A stretch of 64,000 bases of DNA. It comes from Nevskia sp. (GTDB lineage Bacteria > Pseudomonadota > Gammaproteobacteria > Nevskiales > Nevskiaceae). Shown here in pieces: positions 26,796 to 36,900 of the stretch. The notes beneath the pieces were generated by a model that saw nothing but the letters and a program-made list of their open reading frames with translations, ran no database searches and had not been told where the DNA came from. Made by a program: the position numbers and the translations under genes. The stretch lies in contig NZ_JAKFUM010000002.1 of assembly GCF_021732705.1 (NCBI RefSeq), forward strand, positions 186,001 through 250,000. Direction: 5' to 3'. Position 1 is the first letter of the stretch. Every line of letters starts with the position of its first letter.

Positions 26796-29048
26796 ATGAA
26801 TGCACGCAACACCCTGAAAACGCTAGGCCTCGCGCTGCCATTGGCCGCCGTCGTCGCCCTGTCGGCCGGAAGCTCCTGGGCGCAGGGCCGCAGCCGCGGC
26901 GCGGAAGTGACGCTGAACCTGAAGGACGCCGAAATCTCGACGCTGATCGCGACCGTCAGCGAGGTCACCGGCAAGAACTTCATCATCGATCCGCGCGTGC
27001 GCGGCAAGGTCACCGTGGTCTCGGCGACACCGATGGATGCCGCCGGGGTCTACCAGACGTTCCTGGCCGTGCTGCAGGTGCAGGGTTTCGCGGCGATTCC
27101 GGCAGGGGATGCGATCAAGATCGTGCCGGAAACGAATGCCCGCACCGACGGCGGCGGCCTGATCTCGAACGGGCGCGGCGTGCCGCTCGACGAAATCGTG
27201 ACCCACGTCTACACGGTGCAGAACGTCTCGGCGTCGCAGCTCGTCGCGATCCTGCGGCCGCTGATTTCGCAGAGCGGCCACTTCGCCGCGTATGCCGGCA
27301 ACAACTCGCTGATCATTTCCGATCGCGCCTCGAACGTCGCCCGCATCGAGCGCCTGATCCAGCAGATCGACCAGAGCGGCGACCGCGAAATCGACGTCAT
27401 CAAGCTCGAGAACGCCGCCGCGACCGATGTCGTCCGCATCCTCACCACTCTTTCGCAGGCCAGCAAGCAGGCCGACCCGACCGCGCAGGCCGGCACCACG
27501 ATCGCCGACGAACGCAGCAACAGCGTGCTGATCAGCGGCGAGAAGTCCGAGCGCGCGCGCATGGCCGAGATCGTGCGCAAGCTCGATGCGCCCGGCCCGA
27601 GCGGCGGCGACACCCAGGTCTTCTATCTGAACTACGCCAGCGCCGAAAATCTCGCGCCGATCCTCGAAGGCTATGCCAAGGGTTCGAGCTCGACCTCCCG
27701 TGCCGGCGCCGGCGGCGCGGCCGCCACCATTCCCGGGCAGGCCCCCGGTGCCGCGGCGCCATCCGGTGGCGGCGGCAGCCCCGACGGCACCCGCGTGATC
27801 GCCGACAAGGACACCAACTCGCTGGTCGTCACCGCGACGCCGAAGGCGATGCTGGCGATCCGCAACGTCATCAATCAGCTCGACATTCGCCGCCGTCAGG
27901 TGCTGGTCGAAGCGATCATTGCCGAAGTCAGCGCGACCAAGGCCAGCGAACTCGGCCTCGACTACGCGGCGTACAGCCCGAACACCGGTGCGATCACCGG
28001 CATCCTGAACCAGTCGACGCAGAGCGCGCTGTCGAGCCTCGGCACCGCCGCGGCCGGTGCCGCGACCGGGGGTGCCAGCACCCTGGTGACGGCGGCGGCC
28101 TCGCTGATCGGCCAGGGCGCGACGGCGGCCGGTGGCGGCTTCACCTCCGGCGGCTCGTTCTTCGCCGTGCTGCTGCGGGCACTGGCCTCCGACGGCGACA
28201 CCAACATCCTGTCGACGCCGCAGCTGACCACGCTCGACAACGAGGAAGCGAAGCTCAGCGTCGGCCAGGAAGTGCCGTTCCTGACCGGCAGCTTTTCGAA
28301 CTCCGGTTCCGGCGGCAACAACGGCTCGGTCAACCCATTCCAGACGATCGAACGCAAGGAAGTGGGCCTCAAGCTCGGCATCACGCCGACGATCAACGAA
28401 AACAACGGCCTGAAGCTGAAGATCGACCTCGAAAGCTCGGGCATCGCCAGCGGCGGCGCCGGCACCGCGAGCCTGATCACGAACAAGCGCACGGTCACCA
28501 ATTCGGTGTCGGTGGAAGGCGACCAGATCCTGTTCATCGGTGGCCTGATCGACAACCAGCTGACCGATTCGCAGAGCCGCATCCCGCTGCTGTCGAGCAT
28601 TCCGGGCATCGGCGCGCTGTTCAAGTCGCGTTCGGTGCGCAAGGCCAAGACCAACCTGATGATCTTCATCCATCCGGTGATCCTCGACGACCGCAGCGAC
28701 GCCGATTACTACACGAAGAAGCGCTACGACGGCGTGCGCAATGCCGAAGTCCGCGCCGCGCAGGGTGCGGTGCCGCTGATCGGCGGTGCCCGCCCGGTGC
28801 TGCCGCAGTTCGATGGCTACGACGTGCCGCCGCCGGCAGCGCCGAAGGCCGCCGATGCCGCCCCGGCCGGTCCATCGGCATCGACTGCTCCGGCAGCCGT
28901 CCCGCCGTCTGCCGATGCCGCCCCGGCCGCCGCCGCAGCGCCGGCCCCCGCGACGCCGACGGCGGAAGCGCCGGCGGCCGCGCCGTCTGCCAGCCCGTCC
29001 ACCGCACCCGCACCGGAAGCAGCGCCGGCACCGGCCGCCACGCCGTAA
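26796..29048 (+). CDS. gspD: Type II secretion system secretin GspD
   Basis: A 750-residue outer-membrane secretin with a signal peptide (LALPLAAVVALSAGSSWAQG). The N0 domain starts at VTLNLKDAEISTLIATVSEV; N1-N3 repeats follow (YTVQNVSASQLVAILRPL; IKLENAAATDVVRIL), then the secretin core with VGQEVPFLTG and the C-terminal VEGDQILFIGGLIDNQ, IPLLSSIPGIGALF and NLMIFIHPVIL. The last 90 or so residues are an unusual Ala/Pro-rich tail in the place of a typical S domain. It forms the exit pore for folded exoproteins. It is 66 bases after gspC. Confidence 0.97.
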   Translation: MNARNTLKTLGLALPLAAVVALSAGSSWAQGRSRGAEVTLNLKDAEISTLIATVSEVTGKNFIIDPRVRGKVTVVSATPMDAAGVYQTFLAVLQVQGFAAIPAGDAIKIVPETNARTDGGGLISNGRGVPLDEIVTHVYTVQNVSASQLVAILRPLISQSGHFAAYAGNNSLIISDRASNVARIERLIQQIDQSGDREIDVIKLENAAATDVVRILTTLSQASKQADPTAQAGTTIADERSNSVLISGEKSERARMAEIVRKLDAPGPSGGDTQVFYLNYASAENLAPILEGYAKGSSSTSRAGAGGAAATIPGQAPGAAAPSGGGGSPDGTRVIADKDTNSLVVTATPKAMLAIRNVINQLDIRRRQVLVEAIIAEVSATKASELGLDYAAYSPNTGAITGILNQSTQSALSSLGTAAAGAATGGASTLVTAAASLIGQGATAAGGGFTSGGSFFAVLLRALASDGDTNILSTPQLTTLDNEEAKLSVGQEVPFLTGSFSNSGSGGNNGSVNPFQTIERKEVGLKLGITPTINENNGLKLKIDLESSGIASGGAGTASLITNKRTVTNSVSVEGDQILFIGGLIDNQLTDSQSRIPLLSSIPGIGALFKSRSVRKAKTNLMIFIHPVILDDRSDADYYTKKRYDGVRNAEVRAAQGAVPLIGGARPVLPQFDGYDVPPPAAPKAADAAPAGPSASTAPAAVPPSADAAPAAAAAPAPATPTAEAPAAAPSASPSTAPAPEAAPAPAATP

Positions 29049-29058
29049 GCTGCCCGCC

Positions 29059-30552
29059 ATGGAAGCTGCCAGCACTGCCCTGCGCCGGCCGCCGTTCGCG
29101 TTTGCGAAACGGCATGGCCTGATCGTCGCCGATGACCTCGGCGATGCCGTCGAACTCGTCTGCCGGCCCGGCATCAGCATCGATGCCGTGCAGGAAGCAC
29201 GGCGCTTCGTGCGCCGCCCGGTCAAGCTGAAGAACGTCACGCTCGATGAATTCGATGCGCTGCTGCAGCGCACCTACGAAGGCCAGACCGGCGCGAGTGC
29301 CGCGCTCGCCGACGGCCTGGAGGAAGACAAGGCCGATCTCGACACCCTGAGTCAGGCGCTGGCCGAAGCCCAGGATCTGCTCGAAACCGACGACGACGCG
29401 CCGATCATCAAGTTCATCAACGGCTTGCTGGTCGAAGCAATCAAGGAGAACGCGTCCGACATCCACATCGAGACCTTCGAGACCCGGGTGACGGTGCGCT
29501 TCCGCATCGACGGCGTGCTGCGCGAAATCCTCAATCCGCCGCGCTCGCTGGCGCCGAAGATCGTGTCGCGCGTCAAGATCATGGCCAAGCTCGACATCGC
29601 CGAGAAACGCCTGCCGCAGGATGGTCGCATCAGTCGCGCGTTCGGCGGCCGCAAGGTCGATGTCCGTGTCTCGACCATCCCCACCGGCGGCAATGCCGAG
29701 CGCGTGGTGATGCGTATTCTCGACAAGCAGGCCGAGCGACTGGACCTCGAGCAGCTCGGGCTCGGGCCGGTGCAGACCGCGACGCTGAAGCGGATCATCA
29801 ATCGCCCGTACGGCATCATGCTGGTCACCGGCCCGACCGGCTCCGGCAAGACCACCACGCTGTATTCGGCGCTGTCGACGCTCAATGACCGCAGCCGCAA
29901 CATCATGACGGTCGAGGACCCGATCGAGTACTACATCGACGGTGTCGGCCAGACCCAGGTCAACCTGCGCGTCGAGATGACCTTCGCCAAGGGCCTGCGC
30001 GCGATCCTGCGTCAGGACCCGGACGTGGTGATGGTCGGCGAAATCCGCGACCTCGATACCGCGCAGATCGCCGTGCAGGCATCCCAGACCGGTCACCTCG
30101 TGATGTCGACCCTGCACACCAACACCGCCGTCGGCGCCGTCACCCGCCTGCGCGACATGGGGGTGGAGCCGTACCAGTTGTCGTCGTCGCTGGTCGGGCT
30201 GATGGCGCAGCGCCTCGTCCGCACCTTGTGCAAGCACTGCAAGGCGCCGTACCAGCCGAAGCTGGCCGAACTGGAACAGCTCGGCGTGCCGCAGATGACC
30301 GATCTGGTGCTGTACAAGCCGGTCGGCTGCCCGCAGTGCCGCCACACCGGTTTCGCCGGCCGCAGCGGCATCCACGAGATCATCGAAGTCGATCGCCGGC
30401 TGGAATCGCTGATCCACGACAACGCCTCCGAGCAGATTCTCGAAGCCGCCGCGCGCGAGCGCAGCCCGGGCATCCTGCAGTCGGGCCGCAACAAGGTCAT
30501 CGCCGGCGACACCACGCTGGCCGAAGTGCTGCGCGTGACGATCGAGGAATAA
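29059..30552 (+). CDS. gspE: Type II secretion system ATPase GspE
   Basis: A 497-residue cytoplasmic ATPase. The N-terminal N1E-like region is followed by the core: ASDIHIETFETRVTVRFRID (about residue 133), Walker A TGPTGSGKTTTLYSAL (about residues 257-272), the Asp box, Walker B MVGEIRDLDTAQIA and the His box. The tetracysteine zinc module near the C-terminus is present (CKHC and CPQC). It powers pseudopilus assembly. The ATG at 29059 lies 10 bases after the gspD stop. The same frame stays open further upstream over the Ala/Pro tail of gspD, but this is a GC-rich shadow. Confidence 0.97.
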   Translation: MEAASTALRRPPFAFAKRHGLIVADDLGDAVELVCRPGISIDAVQEARRFVRRPVKLKNVTLDEFDALLQRTYEGQTGASAALADGLEEDKADLDTLSQALAEAQDLLETDDDAPIIKFINGLLVEAIKENASDIHIETFETRVTVRFRIDGVLREILNPPRSLAPKIVSRVKIMAKLDIAEKRLPQDGRISRAFGGRKVDVRVSTIPTGGNAERVVMRILDKQAERLDLEQLGLGPVQTATLKRIINRPYGIMLVTGPTGSGKTTTLYSALSTLNDRSRNIMTVEDPIEYYIDGVGQTQVNLRVEMTFAKGLRAILRQDPDVVMVGEIRDLDTAQIAVQASQTGHLVMSTLHTNTAVGAVTRLRDMGVEPYQLSSSLVGLMAQRLVRTLCKHCKAPYQPKLAELEQLGVPQMTDLVLYKPVGCPQCRHTGFAGRSGIHEIIEVDRRLESLIHDNASEQILEAAARERSPGILQSGRNKVIAGDTTLAEVLRVTIEE

Positions 30553-30559
30553 GCGCGTC

Positions 30560-31786
30560 ATGGCGGCCTACGAATACAGCGCGCTCGACGCTCGCGGCCG
30601 CCAGCTCAAGGGGCTGATCGAAGGCGATACCCAGCGTCAGGTGCGCCAGACGCTGCGCGAACGCGGCCTGACGCCGCTCGACATCAAGGAAGTCGCCGAG
30701 AAGGCACTGCGCAGCACCAGCGGTGGCGGTTTCAGCCTGAACCGCGGCGGCAGCTTCAATTCCACCGAACTGTCGCTGTTCACCCGTCAGCTGGCCACGC
30801 TGACCCGCTCCGGCCTGCCGCTCGATGAAGCGCTGGCCGCGGTCTCGCAGCAGAGCGAATCCAAGCGCGTGCAGCGCGTGACCCTCGGCGTGCGCTCGCG
30901 GGTGACCGAAGGCAACAGCCTGGCCCGCGCGATGAGCGATTTCCCGGGTGCCTTTCCGACCCTGTTCCGCGCCACGATCGAAGCCGGCGAATCGGCCGGC
31001 AAGCTCGATTCGGTGCTCGAGCGCCTCGCCGACTACGCCGACCGTTCGCAGGCGATCAAGAGCAAGGTAATGCTCGCGACGTTCTACCCCGCGACCTTGA
31101 CCCTGGTCGCGATCGGCGTCATCAGCCTGCTGATGTCGTACGTCGTGCCGAAGGTCGTCGGCGTGTTCGACTCGATCGGCGCCGACCTGCCGCCGCTGAC
31201 CAAGGGCCTGATCGCCAGCAGCGAGTTCCTGCAGAACTACGGCCTGATGCTGCTGCTGGCACTGATCGCCGGCATCGTCGTCTTCACCCGCGCGCTGAAG
31301 AACGATGCCTTCCGCCGCAAGTATCACCTGTGGCTGCTCAGCGTTCCGCTGATCGGCCGTCTGGTGCGCGGCGCCAATACCGGCCGCTTCATGCGCACGC
31401 TCGGCATCCTGTTCGGGGCCGGCGTGCCGATTCTCGATGCCATGCGCATCGGCGCGCAGGTGGTCGAGAACCTGCCGATGAAGGAAGCGATCGACGCGGC
31501 GGCCAAGCGCGTTCGCGAAGGCGCGTCCCTGAACAAGTCGCTGGCCGAAAGCCGCCTGTTCCCGCCGATCACGATGCACCTGATCGGCTCCGGCGAAGCC
31601 TCCGGCAAGCTCGACGAGATGCTCGACCGCGCCGCCGAGAACCAGGAAAAGGAACTCGAGACGCTGATCGCCGCGCTGATGAGCCTGTTCGAGCCGGTGC
31701 TGATCCTGACCATGGGCACCGTCGTGCTGCTGATCGTGCTCGCGATCCTGCTGCCGATCTTCAACCTGAACCAGCTGGTCCAGTAG
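30560..31786 (+). CDS. gspF: Type II secretion system inner-membrane protein GspF
   Basis: A 408-residue polytopic protein with two T2SSF domains (about residues 70-195 and 273-395) and three transmembrane stretches: ATLTLVAIGVISLLMSYVV, LMLLLALIAGIVVFT and ILTMGTVVLLIVLAILLPIF. It begins MAAYEYSALDARGRQLKGLI, the family signature. GspF is the platform protein that GspE acts on. It is seven bases after gspE and is the last gsp gene in this block. gspG and the rest are not found anywhere in the window. Confidence 0.97.
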   Translation: MAAYEYSALDARGRQLKGLIEGDTQRQVRQTLRERGLTPLDIKEVAEKALRSTSGGGFSLNRGGSFNSTELSLFTRQLATLTRSGLPLDEALAAVSQQSESKRVQRVTLGVRSRVTEGNSLARAMSDFPGAFPTLFRATIEAGESAGKLDSVLERLADYADRSQAIKSKVMLATFYPATLTLVAIGVISLLMSYVVPKVVGVFDSIGADLPPLTKGLIASSEFLQNYGLMLLLALIAGIVVFTRALKNDAFRRKYHLWLLSVPLIGRLVRGANTGRFMRTLGILFGAGVPILDAMRIGAQVVENLPMKEAIDAAAKRVREGASLNKSLAESRLFPPITMHLIGSGEASGKLDEMLDRAAENQEKELETLIAALMSLFEPVLILTMGTVVLLIVLAILLPIFNLNQLVQ

Positions 31787-32051
31787 CGCCGAGCCATCGC
31801 CGCAGCGCGACCCGGCCCCACCGGCGCGGCGATGGCGACCCTCCCGGCATCCGCGGTCAGACCGCGGGCAGACCGCGAGCAGACCGGGCGCACGGCGTGG
31901 GCACACCGGGAAGTTTTCCCATGGGCCTCCGACCAGGCATTGCCTAGCATCCCCCGACATCGCCCGACACGGGCATGAGCGCTGACCGGCACTCGGCAGC
32001 CTGACGTGACACCAGATCACGACCGCAAGTCACTCGGGGAGCACTATTCGG

Positions 32052-33989
32052 ATGAATTCGCCGCTGGCGGGCTGGCGCTGCCTCGCGCGCACGGGCGGGT
32101 TGAGCCTGTGCCTGCTGCTGGCCGGCTGTCCGGACGATGACGGCCGGGCCGCGACGCCGCCGCCGGCACCGCAGGCATTCGGCGGCGTCATCGCCCTTGC
32201 CGGGGAGATTCCGACCACGAGCGTCACCATCGGCGGCAACGGCGTGTCGCCGCGCTCGACCCGTGCCGATGCCGATCGTCGCTACCGCGTGTCGGCGTCC
32301 GGCCTGACCGCTCCGGTGGTCATCCGCCACGAACTCGGGCCGACCTACGCCGTCGCCGCGACCGTCGGTGCGGTCGGCAATGTCAGCACGCTGACCCAGC
32401 TTCAGGCGCTCGAAGCGCTGCGCGATGAACCGGAAACCGTGCTGCAGAACGCGCTCGACCCGGTCAGCCGCGGCGTCGCCGTCGACTACTCGCCGCTGAC
32501 GCCCGCCGGGCTCGATCGTGCCCGCCGCCGCGTCGCCAGCCTCGTTGCCGAACGCTTCAACTACACCTTGCCCGCAGCCATCGCCAACGCCGACTTCGTC
32601 TCGACGCCGTTTGCCGCGGTCGCCGGCGATCCCACGTTCGATGCCTTGGTGGCGCTCGACACTGCGATCGCCGCGTCCGGCACCGACCTCGCAAGCTTCA
32701 CCCGCAGCCGCGCGCGCGAACTGGAACCGTGCCGCCGCTTCTTCCTCGACCTGAGCCTGCCGCAGGGCCTCAACGAGTTCTGCGCCAACACCCGCGAAAC
32801 CATCGCCACCGGCGGCGGACGACGCGAGTACCGGCAGGTGGCCCGCGACGGCGCCACGCTCGTCATCGCCGCGGACGGCACCGGCATTCTGGACGCGGCG
32901 CTGTCGCTGGCCGACGGCCGCAGCTTCACCTGCAGCGGCAGCGGACCCGGCGCCGGCACCTGCGCCGGGCTGACCGCGATGCCGGAACAGGCCGATGGCA
33001 GCCGCACGCTGGTGTTCGCGGCGCTGGCCCTGATCGATGCCGGCACCGGCGACCGCGCCGTGCTCGATGGCCGCTTCGTCACTGCGATTCCCGGCCTGCC
33101 GCCACTGGATTGCGATGGCGCCGCCCGCAGTCCGCAACCGCTCTATCGCGTCGATGACGACGGCAGCATCAGCGGCGTCTGCATCGGCCTGCAGCCCAGC
33201 GATGCCGGCGAACGGACGCTGTACGGCACCGTCTTCGGCAGCGAACCGGAACTGGAACTGCTGGCCGATGACAGCACCTTGCACGGGCTGACGATTTATC
33301 AGCGCGGGGCCCTTGGCGCGCCGGTGGCGCAGTACCGCTGCGTGGCACCGGCCTGCACCGGCTACCGCGTCACGCCGTTCTTCCCGCTGCCCGGCTTCCC
33401 GCGGGTGCGCGAGTTGGTGCTCGACAACACGCCGGTGACGCGCGTCGGCCTCGGGCCCGGCAGCACGAGCCAGCGCCTGCGCGGACGCTTCGTCGTGCTG
33501 TTCGGCAGTGCCCGGGGGCGACCCGATTGCAGCCGCTCGCCCGAAACCGAGCGGGTCCGGGCCCGGGTCAGCACCGAATCCGCCGATTGGGATGTCTGCC
33601 CGCCGTACGATCTGGTCGAGAACCAGCGCGTCACCGTGCGCCGTGTGCTGCCGGCCGATTTCGGCGGCCGCTATCTCGGCGGCACCGTCTACGAATTCCG
33701 CAATGCGCTGAACAGCAGCGGCCAGATGCTGGTGGTGACCACGCTCGGGCTGGTCCGCCGGGTCGAATACGGCCGCAGCGAAGCCGAACGTTTCGTCTGC
33801 GAAGACCTGCAATGCCGGGGCGCGCGGTTCGGCGCGGCCGATGCCAGCAGCGCCCATCCGATCACCTTCGCCGGAACCACGCTGGTCGACCAGCGGCTCG
33901 ATGGCTCGGCGACCGATCGCAGCGTGACGCTCAACGGCGCGCTGCGCTCGGCACCGGATTGCCTGCTGAACGAGGCCGGCTGCCCGTGA
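32052..33989 (+). CDS. Lipoprotein with repeated Cys modules, unknown function
   Basis: A 645-residue protein. The signal peptide ends in the lipobox LLAGC (Cys26), so it should be lipidated. About residues 40-225 form a carboxypeptidase-like beta start and helical region. From residue 244 to the end there are three diverged modules of about 100-120 residues, each with a Cys pair followed by Gly or a nearby Gly: C294/C304, C430/C435 and C583/C588. The first contains GGRREYR (about 255-261). The same module occurs twice in the protein at 37938-38858. The stop overlaps the GTG of the TonB receptor (GTGA), so both are probably made together. I do not recognise the family; a surface-exposed or periplasmic partner of the receptor is the obvious guess. 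Confidence 0.8.
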   Translation: MNSPLAGWRCLARTGGLSLCLLLAGCPDDDGRAATPPPAPQAFGGVIALAGEIPTTSVTIGGNGVSPRSTRADADRRYRVSASGLTAPVVIRHELGPTYAVAATVGAVGNVSTLTQLQALEALRDEPETVLQNALDPVSRGVAVDYSPLTPAGLDRARRRVASLVAERFNYTLPAAIANADFVSTPFAAVAGDPTFDALVALDTAIAASGTDLASFTRSRARELEPCRRFFLDLSLPQGLNEFCANTRETIATGGGRREYRQVARDGATLVIAADGTGILDAALSLADGRSFTCSGSGPGAGTCAGLTAMPEQADGSRTLVFAALALIDAGTGDRAVLDGRFVTAIPGLPPLDCDGAARSPQPLYRVDDDGSISGVCIGLQPSDAGERTLYGTVFGSEPELELLADDSTLHGLTIYQRGALGAPVAQYRCVAPACTGYRVTPFFPLPGFPRVRELVLDNTPVTRVGLGPGSTSQRLRGRFVVLFGSARGRPDCSRSPETERVRARVSTESADWDVCPPYDLVENQRVTVRRVLPADFGGRYLGGTVYEFRNALNSSGQMLVVTTLGLVRRVEYGRSEAERFVCEDLQCRGARFGAADASSAHPITFAGTTLVDQRLDGSATDRSVTLNGALRSAPDCLLNEAGCP

Positions 33990-36900
33990 GCCGTCCGGTC
34001 TGGCTGGCCGGGGCGCTGCTGTGGCTGACCGCGCCGGCCGCCCTCGCGGCCGACAGCCGCGCCAAGTCGCCGCCGCAAACGCCGCAGGTGGTGCCGCTGT
34101 CGGGACCGGACGAAGGCGATGCGCCGACCCGGTCGCCCAGCGGCAGCGCCGATGTCGCGCCGCCGGCGACGATTCCGGCGCAGCCGGACGCCGTGGTCGC
34201 GGTGCCGGCGGTGAAGCTCGGCACCGTGGCCGTGAAGGGTCAGCGTCGGCCGGTGCAGGTCGGCCCGCTGCCGGGGCTGAACCTGACCCGCGACCAGATT
34301 CCGGCCGCGCTGCAGAGCGCCACCGCCGCGGACATCGCCGAATCGCGCGCGCTGAGCCTGACCGATTTCCTCAACACGCAGCTGCAGTCGGTCAACGTCA
34401 ATGATTTTCAGGGCAACCCGTTCCAGCTCGATCTGAGCTTCCGCGGCTTCACCGCCGGGCCGCAGGTCGGCACGCCGCAGGGCCTGTCGGTGTTCTTCGA
34501 CGGCACCCGCGTCAACGAGCCGTTCGGCGATGTCGTGAACTGGGATCTGATTCCGCTGAACGCGATCGACCGGCTCGATCTGTTTCCCGGCTCCAACCCG
34601 GTGTTCGGCCTGAACACGCTCGGCGGCGCGATCGCGCTGCGCAGCAAGAGCGGCTTCACCGCACCCGGCGTCAGCGCCGACGCCAGCGGCGGCTCGTTCG
34701 GACGGCGGCAGGCGAAGGCGGCCGTCGGCGCCAGCCACGGCCCGCTGGCCGGCTTCGCGGCGCTGACCTACTTCGCCGAGGACGGCTGGCGGCGCAACTC
34801 GCCCAGCGAGGTGCAGCAGGGCTTCGCCCGTGCCGACTACGAGCTGGGCTTCGGCCAGATCACCGCGAGCGCGCTGCTGGCCGACAACGATCTGGTCGGC
34901 AACGGGCTGGTGCCGATCGAGGATTACGAAGCCGACCGCCGTGCGGTCTACACCTCGCCCGATCGCACCCGAAACCGGCTTCACCAGTTCAACCTGTCCG
35001 GGCTGTTCGAACTGACGCCGACCTTCAACCTGACCACGCAGGGCTATCGCCGCGACAGTCGCCGTCGCGGCGTCAACGGCGATGTCTACGAGGCGTTCGA
35101 CGACATCGGTCCGAGCAGTCCGCTGGGCAACCGCTTCATCCGCAATGGCGACCAGCCGATCTGCCAGTACGCCGACACCGATGGCGACGGCCGGCCCGAC
35201 ACGCTGTCCGACGGCACCACGCAGGCGCCGCCGCTGAACGATCCGTTCCGCACCGGCCAGTGCGAGAACGTGCAGTACGCCGGCACCCCGCGCAATGGCG
35301 CCTACGTGACCCGCGATGGCCAGTTCGGCGTCGGCCCGGGTGTGCCCGACGGCTCGCCCGTGGGCCTGCTGACGCGGACCCGCATCGGTCAGGTCACCTA
35401 CGGCGGCGCGGTGCAGGCGAACTGGAATCTCGACCGGCATCGCCTGCTGATCGGTGCGTCGGTCGACAGCGGCCGCGCCGGCTATTCGGCCGAGCAGCAG
35501 CTCGGCCTGATCGACGCCCAGCGGCGCGTGTTCACCGATCCGTCGCAGGTCGATGAACTGTTCCGCGCCGCGCAGATTCCGCTGACGATCAATCGCTTCA
35601 ACGGCACGTCGCGCACGCTCAGTGCCTATTTCAGCGAGACCTGGACCGCGCGCGACAACCTGTTCGTGACCGTGGCCGGCCGCTACAACTGGACCCGCGT
35701 GCACAACGAGGTCGATGCCCGCATCGGCATCGACCTGCACGAAGTGGTCAATCGCCTGCCGACCTTCATCCTGTGCCCGGAGAACGACGTCGCCTCGTGC
35801 CCGTCGACGCTCGGGCCGGTGGTGATCAACGACCTGTCGCGGGAGACGCTGGCGCCGACCGAGGAGCGCTTCACTTTCTCGTCGCTGAATCCGTCATTCG
35901 GCTTCAACTGGCTGCCGTGGAAGGACCTGAACCTGTTCGGCAACGTCTCGCGCGGCGCGCGGGCGCCATCGGTGATCGAGCTCGGCTGCGCCTTCGACGC
36001 CACGCCGGTGGTGATCGTGCCGGCGTTCGTCGATCCGGCCACCGGCGTCAACGTGCCGGCGCAGACCGCGCCGCGCAGTCTCGTCGGCCCGACCTGCAGC
36101 CTGCCGACCTCGCTGTCCGGCGATCCGTTCCTGCCGCAGATCCGCTCGCTGTCCGGCGAAGTCGGCGCCCGGGGCCGGGTGTTCGGCGGCGTGCAGTGGA
36201 ACCTGAGCATCTATCAGACGGACATCCGCAACGACATCTACTTCGTCGGCGCCTCGCCGTCGCGCAGCTACTTCGACACCATCGACAAGACCCGTCGGCG
36301 CGGACTCGAACTGGGTTTCAAGGGCCGCTGGCGCTGGTTCGACTACAAGTTCGGCTACGCCTACACGGCGGCGACGTTCGAGTCGGAGTTCTTCGTGCTG
36401 AGCCCGCACAACGCGAGCGCCGACTTCAACCGCACCAATGCCGGCAGCGGCAGCGGGCCGACCGCCACCTCGAACAACGGCCTCGGCACCTTCCGCACGA
36501 TCCGGGTCGAGCCGGGCGCGATCCTGCCGGCCAGCCCGCTGCACAACCTGAACCTGAATCTCGATTTCGCGCTGACCGAACGGCTGAAACTGGGCCTGAC
36601 CACGGTGTTCCATTCGAAGTCCTTCGTGCGCGGCAACGAGAACAACGCGCACAGCCCGACCGGCACCGATCAGGTCACCGACGGCTTCGGGCCGGTGACC
36701 GATTTCGGCAGCTTCAATGGCGGCCGTCCGTTCACCACGCAGGGCTCGCTGCCGGAGTACGCGGTGGTCAATCTCGATCTGACCTGGCAAGTGCTGCCGA
36801 CGCTGTCGATCTACGCGCAGGTGACCAACGTCCTCGATCAGGACTACGCCAGCGCCGGCCGCCTGGGCATCAACCCGTTCGTGGCCGGACCGAACGGCGC

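Noticed and set aside
28786-29058. An upstream extension of gspE over the gspD tail
   Set aside because: The extension is Pro/Arg-rich shadow of the Ala/Pro tail of GspD; GspE homology begins after the ATG at 29059.
31856-31890. Three copies of an 11-base CAGACCG-type unit after gspF
   Set aside because: Short, imperfect, and without a recognisable role; not enough to call a functional repeat.
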